Below are positions 10,601 to 19,544 of a stretch of 19,544 nt of DNA, piece by piece (the first letter of the stretch is position 1; the number at the start of each line of letters is the position of its first letter). The notes beneath the pieces were generated by a model. It was not told the DNA's origin. It searched no databases and saw nothing but the letters and a program-made list of their open reading frames with translations. This DNA is from Pleurotus djamor (lineage: Eukaryota; Basidiomycota; Agaricomycetes; Agaricales; Pleurotaceae), in NCBI GenBank assembly GCA_029747585.1, contig JAPEVF010000834.1, positions 1-19,544 on the forward strand, in the 5' to 3' direction. A program made the translations under genes and the position numbers.

Positions 10601-11313
10601 GAGATTAGCAACAAGGCACTAATTGATAGTCTGGCTGGAAGGACGTACTGGGGAGACGGGGAAAAATAGCACATAAAGCTTGAGAATGTTAGAAGCCTTG
10701 ATCTTCTTGAGCGAAGACTTTGCAGGAGGTTTCGCTGCAGTCTGCGGACGACTGGCCTTGAAGTGGTAGACGGACTGGGGTGCCCGATGCTGTTCGATGG
10801 CGGTGGAACGTCCTTGAGTGGCAGCCTGAGTATTAGCAACCCATGGAGGAGCGGTAGCACCAGAGATAGGGTGACGCTGGCTAGAAGCCAGGACAGGAGC
10901 TGGCAGATGGTGTGACGCAGCGGGCAGCGCAGGCGGATTGGGTCTGGGATGATATGAGAATCTGGAACATATGAGCGTGATTGGGAGCTGGGACTTACAG
11001 AGGGGCTGGCTTGTATGGGGGATCTGGATTGAAATGCGATAAATATGGTGCACCACAACCCTCCCTAAGACAGGTAGATTTCGGAGTGGCATTGAAGAGG
11101 CCCTGATTAAGAGGGTGTGAGTGATGGTTTGCACAGAAAATGGATGTGACGAACAATGAAACCAGTGCATTTGGTCTGTGGGTGACCTCCTTTTGGTGGA
11201 AGAAACGGAATACTCAGGTGCTCGTCCCGGGTATGACCACACAGGCAGGGTGTTTCAGATGAGAGACTAACAAAGTCTGCGCAGTCTGTGCATTGAGCAC
11301 AAGGAGTGGGCAT
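7648..11313 (-). CDS. Cys/His-cluster, UIM and HECT-like ubiquitin ligase candidate (gene B)
   Basis: Minus-strand exons: 11313-11155, 11102-10999, 10943-10649, 10593-10152, 10099-9819, 9749-9654, 9576-9448, 9391-9099, 9042-8622, 8571-8398, 8343-8017, 7953-7888, 7836-7648; all phases agree, giving about 990 residues. The start has a good context (CCACCATGC). The N-terminus has a compact Cys/His cluster, CAQCTDCADF, then CLCGHTRDEH, then GGHPQTKCTGF, probably zinc-binding. Near 9822-9890 an acidic patch precedes MRRAVKLSLQEF, which fits the ubiquitin-interacting motif (A-x3-S-x2-E). The last third resembles a HECT domain: LIQAFRQGFLLEI, LFGANTDRILLSMYSG, HHFLRFTTGIG, and PPPIKVAVCMSKAEVPL, where Cys (codon 7797-7795) sits where HECT enzymes carry the thioester Cys. 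It would pass ubiquitin to an unknown substrate. The HECT similarity is weak and judged by eye. Exon 4 has an in-frame TGA at 10353-10351 unless a 54-nt intron (10398-10345) is removed. Confidence 0.6.
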
Positions 11314-12408
11314 GGTGGNTTGGCGAGGGGAAGAGATGCGAGAGTCAAGACGCAGACTCAGTACCTCAGAAAGATATCGACTCTGAGAAAATAGGGAGTA
11401 TAAATTGGTAAGCATCCTGATCATGGTCCCTGGTGTAGAGCAGACATCGAAAGAATTTGAAAGTGAAAACTTACAAAATGAGGTCGATATTTGATGGAGG
11501 GTAAAGTAAAAATCAAAACCATAATTCAACCTAAACGCAATTTGGCCTGTTTCAAATGCATGCATCCAAGGCTCAAAGTGACTTTACCTGTGTTGGAGTT
11601 TGAGAGTTATCCCGGGACGCGACTAGACTTGAGGCCTGATTACTCATCATATTTGAATAGGAGCTTCGATATTCCTGTAGTTTATTCTAGACTAGTCTAC
11701 CTGTACAGTATTTAAGGCCGCGGATGTTGGCCTGTTCCAATGTCGATTTCTCGTATCACAACAACCTGGAGCGAACTTGATCTGTCTTAAGACCAAAGTC
11801 AAATCGTGTGTTCTCTGGTGGTTAGTGATGGGTTGGACTTCACTCGCGTCTTCCTTTGCTTTGGTCTTGGAATATCAGGTGATTAGTCACGTTGGCGTCG
11901 TGATCACGATTGCAAACTCAAATATTTATCGATTTCATTTCGAAACTATTTTGTCCAATACGGTCCCTTATAGATTCCCCTGTTTAAATTTGTTATTTGT
12001 TTCGTAAAATTAATCGACTGTACTAGATGAGGCAGGGTTCATCTTTCTGATGCACTATACAGTGATTTTGGTTGTATGAATAAGACTCGGAATCTCGTTC
12101 TACTCTATCACATGACCAACACATGACCCTGTCGTGTCGCGTCGCGTTGACGATCAGGGTCGTCTCTAACCTTCCTCCGACCTTCATCCATCCATTTCCC
12201 ATGTCGGTGCTCGGCTGTGGATGGTTTGAGAACAAGATTTTATCTACTCATGTTCTGCCAACCTTGTCCGAAACCCTCTGATTTGATTGGCTCGCGTTCA
12301 GGACTCGCCACGTGGTTAAAAGGTTCCGTGGGACCTGGCGGACGGATTGAGGTTTCCCTCCTACATCCACCACCTGCATTCAAACTTTGAAGCTTCTAGT
12401 AACAAGAG
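11314..12408. promoter_or_regulatory. Divergent promoter region between gene B and MYND gene D
   Basis: This is about 1.1 kb between the start of gene B (minus) and the start of gene D (plus). The short open frames here show no motif or splice support. On the gene B side there is a CCAAT box on the minus strand (11408-11404), about 90 nt before the ATG, next to an A/T-rich tract. On the gene D side there are an inverted CCAAT box (GATTGG, 12285-12290), a perfect CCACGTGG palindrome (12308-12315, an E-box/bHLH-type site) and TTAAAA (12316-12321), followed by a pyrimidine-rich stretch before the ATG. The middle (about 11850-12020) is A/T-rich. Assignment of the sites is by consensus only. Confidence 0.4.
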
Positions 12409-14486
12409 ATGACACCTCAGGAATACCAACAGATACTATTGCTACGCAAACCTCTCAAGGTCCCTGTTTTTACGCCGCCGCTCGACAATTGACCACCTGC
12501 TTACATTTGATCTCTTCCCCTCAGGCTCTTGCCCTGTGTTGCATCAGTGGCTCTCTTTCCGGAGCCCATACTCTCTCGAATTACCTGGTTGATAATCCTG
12601 TCGAGCGTCAGGAAGCATCGCAAATTATCCCTGCGGTGCTTGACACGCTTCTCGCGCTCGACGAGGTGCCCCATGCTCTCGATTTTGGTACCTTTGAGCT
12701 CGTTCAAACGGCTCTCCTGCTTCTCTCGGCTTTCTCTCATCTCTCACTCATCGCTGAGGAGGAGGCCATCGCAGCAGGGCGCTTTGTCAAACATGAAGCA
12801 ACCATCTTTTCATGGCTTTCCTTTCTTCAGCGTCACCTCTTCGGCCCCCCAGCACCAAATCTTCTTTCCCTGATAGAAGATGCACGGCCTGACTTCCTGA
12901 TGGTTATGATCCTCGTGACCCAAACTCTGACCAACTACCTTCATCGGCCACAACCAGAGATTGACTTCACTCGGTGCGAATATATTACCAACACCACATT
13001 TGAATTATGGTCATTGCTCCAGCGGACATCCTACGACGACTGTCATCGCACAACCATGCTGGTTACGAACTACACCAGTGGAGTGGTCACTGCCTTTATC
13101 GAAAATAGTCTAAACAACCAAAGCCATCACTTTGTTGACAAGATCGGCGGAATCTCCTCCGTTGTTCCTCTTTTCTTGTCTGCCGTCGACTACTATTGGA
13201 ACCACACTGTCTCCCAGTTGAACCGCCGAGTCCCACCATACGCGTTTGCCTCTTTAGAGCAACTACTTTGTGACGCATTAACTCTTGTCAACTCTCATCA
13301 CTTCCGCGACCATGTTGATATTCCGAGCAGCGTCTGCTATCTGACGTCCGCTATCCACTGGGTACTCAAGACCCGTGTTCACATCCTGGAACGCCTTCCC
13401 CAGGATTTCAACAATGGCTACCTTGCTCCCAGAACCTACATACAATCTTACGTCAAATTCATCACGACCTCCCTCTCACACCCACGTTACTACNTGGTAT
13501 GGAACGACCTCGACATGCGAGTAATGAAGACACTTCGATCAGGCCTTCCATCCGACTATGATCCACTTTCGAAATTATCGGGAGTGTTCTCTCTCCTGGC
13601 AAACTGTCTTACATTCAATTCTGAATGGTTTCCCACTATCCTGCGTAAAACAATGAAGCTACGCTCTCTTCCTACCCTCCCAGTATACCAACCAATTTGG
13701 GATGCCTTCGACAACAATCTTCACGCATTTCAACTCAGCCTAAAGGGTGCAATGATGATTGCAGAACAATATGACTCTTGTCGGACGGTTCGTCTCGTAT
13801 ATCTTGCCTTGACTTTGTCCTGACACGGATGTTCGCTTTTTACGACGTAGTGCAGGCAGAAATCACGGACGCGTAAATTGCGCGTCTGTTCTGGATGTCG
13901 CGTCGTTAGGTATTGTTCCACCCTCTGTCAAGGCACCGCTTGGGCAGAAGGACACCGTTACTTGTGCAAACTGTTGCGCCTGAGCGGTGGTACGTCAATT
14001 TCTTTGTACATTTCAATCCGCTCGACCTCATGCCTTGCTATGCTCTTAGGAACTCATCCCCTCTTTCGCACCGATGACAGCGTCGGGCTCTCCTACGTCG
14101 CCACCTTGGAGCTTCTTTGGCGCAGGATGTGTGAATTTAGCACTTCCGTGGAAGACGTTCTCTCTCCTCCCGGACAGTCACCTCAACCGCTTCCCTTAGG
14201 CGAACTTCCGCTTGTTTGCCTCACCATTCCAAGGCAGTCATCCAATGTCCAACTGGAGAGAAAACGATTCCAAGACTTCCCCGGCATCTTCAGTGGCGAA
14301 GAATGGTCAACGACCCTTGTTCCGCAGCTCAAAAAGCACATCGATGCAAGGGAAATCCCAAGTTTTTTGGTTGTTGTTTCCCTCACTCTTTTCCATGATG
14401 AATATCTGCATATACTAAGCCCCCTTAATACCCTCCGTTTAGCCGGCTTGTTTCTGGAAATTGATGAGTCTTACGCTGACTTCTGA
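12409..14486 (+). CDS. MYND-type zinc finger protein, paralogue 1 (gene D)
   Basis: Exons 12409-12459, 12525-13787, 13851-13989 and 14050-14486 give about 629 residues; phases agree. The start was chosen because exon 1 (MTPQEYQQILLLRKPLK) aligns residue for residue with the 17-codon first exons of the two following genes. The ~420-residue region of exon 2 is mostly helical, with conserved FSWLSFLQRHLF and DKIGGISSVVPLFLS; its fold is unknown to me. The MYND finger spans the second intron: SCRT then CRQK, VCSGC, RYCSTLC, and H and C in EGHRYLC, so all eight zinc ligands are present. The acceptor at 13850 was preferred because it supplies the second Cys of the first pair. The C-terminus (DFPGIF, LVPQLKKHIDAREIPSFLVVVSL, LSPLNTLRLAGL in order) is shared with the paralogues. 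MYND fingers bind proline-rich partners and often recruit repressors; the cellular role here is unknown. One N lies at 13494. Confidence 0.85.
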
Positions 14487-14805
14487 ACATCATGTAGTGT
14501 CCGTGGTATAGTTTGATCGCCATACCCAACCCAATCTGAATATAACCGCTAACAATGATTCGCGCGTGCATTACTGTACATGCGACTCGCCTGCGACAGC
14601 GAAGGACCGACGGTGCGATACCAATATGTTTGGTAACCCCTCAACATCCCGATCTCCGAGTCTGGTTACAAGCCCCTAACATGCACACTATGCCAAGCGA
14701 ACGATCCTGTCCAACCACCCATCGTGCTTAACCTTCCGCGAGGTGCTTCCCAAAATTCTAAGTTCCTTCTACGCTCCCTACTTACTCACGAGCAGGAGCT
14801 TAACA
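14487..14805. promoter_or_regulatory. Intergenic spacer between MYND genes D and E
   Basis: This roughly 320-nt spacer holds the 3' untranslated region of gene D and the promoter of gene E. I see no open frame with coding character, no RNA gene and no clear TATA or CCAAT box. It contains a pyrimidine-rich stretch (about 14758-14788) shortly before the ATG of gene E, a common feature near fungal transcription starts. Confidence 0.4.
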
Positions 14806-16916
14806 ATGGAAGCTACTGATCGTTCACAGCTGTTAGAGTTAAGCCAACCACTCAGGGTATTGATGCGTCATTCTTCGCCAGCACGCTAATCTAACCTCAT
14901 CATCTCAGTCTTTTGCCCAGAGAGCAGCCACCGGGTCTTCGAGTTCAATCCGAGCCTTGCACAATCACCTATCCGCCATTCAAAGTCGACTCACGTGGAA
15001 AGAGCGGCTCCTTGTCGCGCCGGTTCTTTTAATCAGTCTCGAGCCAAACGCTATCCCAGACACGACCCCATCACAAGATCCCTCCACTACGCAGTCAATT
15101 ACGGATGCCATCATCTCATTGAACTCACTGGCGCATCTTAGACTCTTTGACCTAAAAGATGCACACCTCACTTCGGCTACTGACTTCTATCTTCGACACC
15201 AAGGAATTTTCCTCTGGAGTTTGTTCCTCCAGAAGCACTTCTTCTACCCAGAACAGATATCCGAAAGCGAACCGCTCGATTCCAGTAATTTGATGGTTTT
15301 CAACAGCATCTGGGCGGTGGCTCAGTTCATCAAAAATGTTTCCAACGACGTCGATTTTTCCTCTTACCCCTTAATCTTGGAAACGTTCTATCAAGCCTGG
15401 AAGAAATATATAGGCATTGATGTATATCAATCTGACCTGGGTATACTCCAGCTAGCCTCGAAACTCAACTCTCTCATGTACACACACCTCTCGAAGTCCC
15501 TTTTCGGCAAAACACAGCACGACGTCGTCTCCAGAATGGGCGGGCCCTCGACTATCGTGGCTTACTACCTGGCTTTAGCCGAAAATATCGCAGACCAAAT
15601 GAAATCTAATCATACCCGCCCTGCGTATGGGGACCTCCTTCTGCAGCAAACTCTCTTCAATTTCATCCATATACTACAATTCAATTCATTCCGGGACGGC
15701 GTCGCTCTCAAATTTACGATTCGCAAGTTAACCTCTATATTGAAGTGGTTGATCGAAGATCTCGAACGGTTTCCTCCAGCGCAGCGCAACTCCTTGCCAA
15801 GGAATGCAGATACATTATCTGTGCCCAACGTTCGAGTAAGCGGCGTCGTTGTGGCCTATTACGATCTCATTGCCCGTTGCTATTATACGGGGGGCTATTA
15901 TCCCGCCATGGACATCCTTCGCTTGGGGATTGTCGAGAAACTTCGAACTGGTCTTCATGAACACGTTGTCTCGCCCGATTTGTGGGACGAAGAATACCTG
16001 AAATCCTTCGATTCATTTGTATGCATGTTGGCCCAAGAAGGCAGTGTATTCCCCAGGATGAGACGATACATGCGGCCCATCCTCCACCTCCCTTCCAATA
16101 CGCATCACGAGTCCTCTTGGCGAACATTTGATAATCTATATGACCACTCGGTCGAACCATTCGCGCAGGCCAAGGATATGGCTGATACATTATTTACTTT
16201 CTGTGCGAGACCGTTGGTGCGTCTTGATTCCATACCAAGAAATACACTCATATCCTTCAATTGGATCCCAGTGCCAACAAAAGCCGGAGCATGGCATCAA
16301 GCTCAAATTGTGCTCTGCCTGTCGCGTATCACGCTACTGCTCCATCGAATGTCAGAAGATCGATTGGAACCAAGGTCATCATCGGTCCTTGTGCTTGCTC
16401 TTTCAACTTAGTGGATGTACGTACTGTCATTCACGTTATTCGTTGGCGCTGTCTTTGATCATCTAGCTTGTAGCTACTCATCCCTTTATACGCACTAACG
16501 ATGCCACAGGAATCGGATATCTAGCACAGTATGAAAATTTCTGGCGTGCGGCCAATAATTATCATACCCGCGCTCACACTGCGCTGTCGACACACCGCTC
16601 GCAGTCCGCCTCTACTAATCTTTCAACCTGCGACCTCTTTGTGATACAAACTACCATGTTCGAAACCTCTCCTATCGTGCATTTCCAAGTCAAAGACCTT
16701 GCCGACTTTCCTCATCTATTTGGAAACGAATCGTGGACCCAGATAATCGAACCACGACTTAGGAAGTTCATGGCGAAGAGGAAAATCCCGGAGTATCTCT
16801 GTGTTTTCTCCCTCCCACTGATTGGCACCCACTTGGACCTCTTTAGCCCACTACAAGCAATCATCGTGTCCGGTATGCTCTCAGAGAGGGTGAAGCGAGC
16901 GAATGGAGTAGAGTGA
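14806..16916 (+). CDS. MYND-type zinc finger protein, paralogue 2 (gene E)
   Basis: Exons 14806-14856, 14909-16216, 16272-16416 and 16474-16916 give about 648 residues with consistent phases. The ATG (AACAATGG) opens a 17-codon exon, MEATDRSQLLELSQPLR, matching the first exons of D and F. The helical region contains GIFLWSLFLQKHFF and SRMGGPSTIVAYYLA at the positions of the paralogue motifs. The MYND finger reads FCARPL then CQQK, LCSAC, RYCSIECQ, DW, and HH...C in NQGHHRSLC; the first pair is spaced C-x4-C instead of the usual C-x2-C. The third intron's acceptor (TTGTAG at 16473) was placed by aligning THPFIRTNDATG with THPLFRTDDSVG of D. The C-terminus keeps DFPHLFG, RKFMAKRKIPEYL and LFSPLQAI. 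The reading ends at TGA 16914-16916, but GTGAGT starts at 16913, so a further intron and a small extra exon are possible. No function can be given beyond a likely protein-binding finger. Confidence 0.82.
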
Positions 16917-17415
16917 GTCTTGCATTGCTGATATGGGGTCGAATGTTCGCTTACGGTGCTGGATAAGCATCCTCAACTGGTAGAGCCCGGCACTGACACT
17001 GTCCCAGAAACATCAAGTGTTCCAAGTTTTGACAAAACCAAGTAACTCTAGAGTAATGTTCTTCCTGCATGATCTTGAACCTTGGGTACATCGTGGATTG
17101 AAGAGTTGGCAGCTCCTTTCTGGTCTCAAGTGGTGTTCATAGTCCTTGTCGTTCGTTGGCTAGTTCGCCATCACGTTATTAACGTAGAATATCATAATCG
17201 CTTGACGATAGTTGTCTGGTATTAGACTCGCGGACCAGAGTTCAGTAATTTCGGACGTGAAATTTGTCTTCGTGAGGCTACATATAGAGTTTTACACACC
17301 GATTTTACCGTTCTCTCCTGCCTTGAGGTGATCCTCCATCGACCATCCCCTATTTGGGGCTAGATTTCAACAACCCCTGTTCAAACGTTCAAATGTCATC
17401 TTCCTTCGTGTCGCA
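16917..17415. promoter_or_regulatory. Intergenic spacer between MYND genes E and F
   Basis: About 500 nt without a supportable gene. It should hold the 3' end of gene E (or a small last exon, if the GTGAGT at 16913 is used) and the promoter of gene F. A short direct repeat (GTTCAAA at 17380 and again at about 17388) lies just upstream of the gene F start. No RNA gene or mobile element was seen. Confidence 0.4.
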
Positions 17416-19544
17416 ATGAACAGCTCTCAACGAGCAGCCCTATCATCTGTATCCCAACCTTTGAAGGTACGAATTCGGACTTATGTAACCTGAAATATGA
17501 ACGTGAACGTGAACGCTCTCTATTCCTGTAGAGCGCAGCGCTTAGGTCGTCCCTAGGGTCGTTGATCGGAATCAAGGCTTTGCTCACACACCTCAGGACT
17601 TACCCCGTTGCCAGCGAAGATTGCCTCCCCATCGCACCCACAATCCTGCCCGGCCTGGCTCAGAACCAAATCCCGCCTATTCCAACTTCTGATCCATCTG
17701 TCCAGCAAGCAATACAATGCGCTGCGTTGTCTCTGAGCAACTTGTCCCACCTCGTGAACTCCAGCGCTCCGCGAAATTCTGAAGACCGAATTCCGGAGTT
17801 GATTCCATTATCCAAGTTCTTCATCACGCACCGAGCGAAAATATTTCCATGGCTTTCCTTCATCCAGCGACACTACTTTCACCCTGGGCTTAACCCGAAG
17901 CCTCTCTATCCGCCGATCCCCGAGATGTCGGATTTCCTGATGCTGCATGCTGTAGCTGGATTTATCAAACTCATCGACCGCACGACCTTCAAGGTTGACT
18001 ACACACCCTACGAGGAGATTGTCGACATGGTGCTAGAATTATGGCAGAAGTGCTTGCTTGTTGATTATGATGAAACCAATCCCTTCGAGCTAAGGCTTGC
18101 TCAGGACGTCACTTGTATTGTTTGTGACCTCCTTAAGCGTTCGCGTCCCACCGTTGACAAGCTAGGTGGACCCGCCGGCGTAGCGGCCCTCTTCCTTTGT
18201 TGGATGGAGAAGAATCACCGGATGATCAAAGCCAGCAAGACTAAGCCGCCACGCGCGTACATGTTGTTCATAAAATCCATCGAACGATCTTTGGGAGTTT
18301 TCTCTCAAGATCATTTGGCAGAGGAGCTTGAGCCCCAATTCGTCGTTCGCGTGACGAAAATTTTCCAGTGGTTACTAAAAGACCGTAGCCGTGTCATAGC
18401 AAAAGAAGGCAGGGCCTCCGAAATCATTCTTGGAATAGACTCCGTTGTGCTCGTCTTTTCCGCGTTTATTGTCTGTTACCCGCCGAAACAGGACTTTAAT
18501 CCGTTTCTTCACATCCTTCGCACCGGCATTTACAAAGACATACGAACGGGACTCCCAAACTTCGATATCATAGCAGATCCTCCTGTCCCGACCGAGGAAG
18601 CACTCTTTGGGATCATCAGACTTCTGACGACTCGTGCAGGCCTTTTCGACTCCTTTGCGAAGCATTCGAAGAGTTTACTCCACCTACCAGGCAATGGCAC
18701 ACACAGCAACGATTGGACGTTCTTCGATAATGTTGTTGGCCGGAGTTTACAGTCATTCAACCTGGCTCTTGGCTCGTCGAGACCGCTTGACCGCTGCTCA
18801 ACGGTTTGTGGTTTCGCTTCCCTGCCTTGCCTCGTATCCAAAGGTTGACATCAGAGTAAATCTAGTGCGCGCTCCACTCCAAGGTGCTAAGAGTATGCTC
18901 CAAATGTCGGGTAGCTCTGTATTGCTCAGCGGACTGTCAAAAAGCTGACTGGCAGCGAGATCATAAATTCATCTGCAGGTTGTTCCGTCTAAGTGGATGT
19001 GAGGCCTCTTCTTCAGTGATTTTTACTGGTTGACAAACTTCCCTTCAAGCCACCAACTTGCTCATCAAGACAAATAATGCTAGGGGATTGCTTTACCTCG
19101 CTCACCAAGAGATAGCCTGGCGTCTCAATAATGACTTCCTCAATAGGGCTCGGAAGGGACTCCCTGCCTCCGCAGCGAGCCTTCCCTCGGGCGAGCTTCC
19201 CGTCATCAGCATTGGACTTGACGCTGAGAGTGATGAGGAGGAAGTCGAAGTTCTACGCAACTCGTACCGCGACTTCCCCCAAATTTTTGGAGAAGACGCA
19301 CATACCTTCTTGGCGCCTCGACTCAAAGAATTTATGAAAGCTCGAGTGATTCCAGAGTTCTTGGTTGTTGTTTATCTCCCTTTCGGCGAAAACCCGATAC
19401 CCGTCTTAAGCCCCTTGCACACCCTGGCCATGGCTGGGATCAAGGCTGTAGAAGAATGGGTTATAAACGGTGAATCTGAGTACGTTTTCGCAAGTCCTTC
19501 TATCTTCCTTCAATGTCTGACTTGGAGCTTTCTTTCTCGCGTAA
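17416..19544 (+). CDS. MYND-type zinc finger protein, paralogue 3, incomplete at the right edge (gene F)
   Basis: Exons 17416-17466, 17532-18803, 18866-18998 and 19050 to about 19479 give 628 codons before the end; phases agree. Exon 1 codes MNSSQRAALSSVSQPLK, the best match to the family start. The helical region carries IFPWLSFIQRHYF and DKLGGPAGVAALFL. The MYND finger is the most canonical of the three: RCST then CALH (C-x2-C), VCSKC, LYCSADCQKADW, and H and C in RDHKFIC. The exon after it starts STNLLIKTNNARGLLYLA, aligning with D and E. The C-terminus has DFPQIFG, APRLKEFMKARVIPEFLVVV and LSPLHTLAMAGI, plus an acidic insertion (AESDEEEVEV) absent from D. A GTACGT donor at 19480 suggests one more intron; no stop codon is reached in this frame by 19544, so the gene is cut by the window. 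Its role is unknown, as for its paralogues. Confidence 0.85.
17498..17515. repeat. Three perfect TGAACG hexamers in intron 1 of gene F
   Basis: TGAACG is repeated three times without change inside the first intron (17467-17531) of gene F, shortly before the pyrimidine tract and the TGTAG acceptor. The first introns of D and E do not have it. It is probably a simple-sequence expansion that lengthens the intron; a regulatory role cannot be judged. Confidence 0.75.

Larger units (their letters stand above)
12409..19544 (+). repeat. Tandem array of three diverged MYND genes
   Basis: Genes D, E and F lie head-to-tail on one strand with spacers of about 320 and 500 nt. They share exon number, exon 1 length (exactly 51 nt), phase-0 introns after exons 1 and 2, a phase-1 intron after the MYND exon, and matching landmarks in the same order. 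The protein sequences differ at most positions, so this is an old duplication series rather than a recent copy or an assembly artefact. The array may continue beyond the right edge. Confidence 0.85.

Noticed and set aside
11314..11565. Upstream extension of gene B beyond the ATG at 11313
   Set aside because: The frame is open to 11565, but the residues look random, and the ATG at 11313 has a CCACC context directly before the conserved Cys cluster.
1..11700. KDZ, Plavaka/CACTA or other transposase, and terminal inverted repeats bounding the A-B-C block
   Set aside because: No DDE-type motif set or recognisable transposase was found, and the only shared sequence near both ends is the hexamer TGTACA, which is too short to be a terminal repeat.
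11491..12007. Two plus-strand open frames (11491-11715 and 11777-12007) in the B-D spacer
   Set aside because: They are short, A/T-rich, without motifs or consistent introns, and lie in a likely divergent promoter.
14050..14486. Reading D exon 3 straight through the 60-nt intron 13990-14049
   Set aside because: The frame is open, but the paralogues E and F both splice here and the spliced sequence aligns (LSGG then THPLFRTDD); GTACGT and CTCTTAG are good splice sites.
16128..16466. Separate small MYND gene starting at 16128
   Set aside because: Its MYND part is exon 3 of gene E; the upstream part overlaps exon 2 in another frame.

Overview
The window looks like draft nuclear DNA from a mushroom-forming basidiomycete (Agaricomycetes). 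The seen evidence is many short GT-AG introns of 50-77 nt whose phases join neighbouring open frames, with polypyrimidine/branch-like sequences before the acceptors. The family evidence is a TET/JBP-like dioxygenase and a tandem set of MYND-finger genes, both of which are expanded in Agaricomycetes. Single ambiguous bases (N) are scattered through the left half, so many residues there are unknown. No species can be named. I see no rRNA, tRNA or CRISPR.

Left half (about 1-11.3 kb): three intron-rich genes packed closely. Gene A (+, open from 551, stop at 5707) joins across eight exons into one protein with a TET/JBP-type 2-oxoglutarate/Fe(II) dioxygenase, then a chromodomain with a complete aromatic cage, a polyproline hinge, and about 800 residues of unrecognised C-terminal sequence. 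Gene C (-, 7567-5771) converges on A with 63 nt between the stop codons; it has a disordered N-terminus and an unrecognised C-terminal region. Gene B (-, 11313-7648) is a 13-exon gene whose product has an N-terminal Cys/His cluster, a ubiquitin-interacting motif (UIM), and a C-terminal region that reads like a divergent HECT ubiquitin ligase with a candidate catalytic Cys. B and C lie head-to-tail only 80 nt apart. The inference is that A, B and C form one cassette linking modified-DNA oxidation, methyl-histone reading and ubiquitin, possibly carried on a mobile element. No transposase and no paired terminal repeats were found, so mobility is unproven.

Right half (12.4 kb to the end): three tandem, same-strand paralogues, D (12409-14486), E (14806-16916) and F (17416 to the window edge). 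All have the same layout: a 17-codon first exon, a large second exon coding a helical region of about 420-435 residues, an intron inside the MYND zinc finger, a short MYND exon, and a last exon of about 145 residues. The proteins are clearly related but strongly diverged, so the duplications are old. Their function is unknown; MYND fingers usually bind proline-rich partners.

The 1.1 kb between gene B and gene D is a divergent promoter region with CCAAT-type boxes and a CCACGTGG palindrome. The first ~860 nt of the window probably hold 5' exons or decayed 5' sequence of gene A that I could not assemble.
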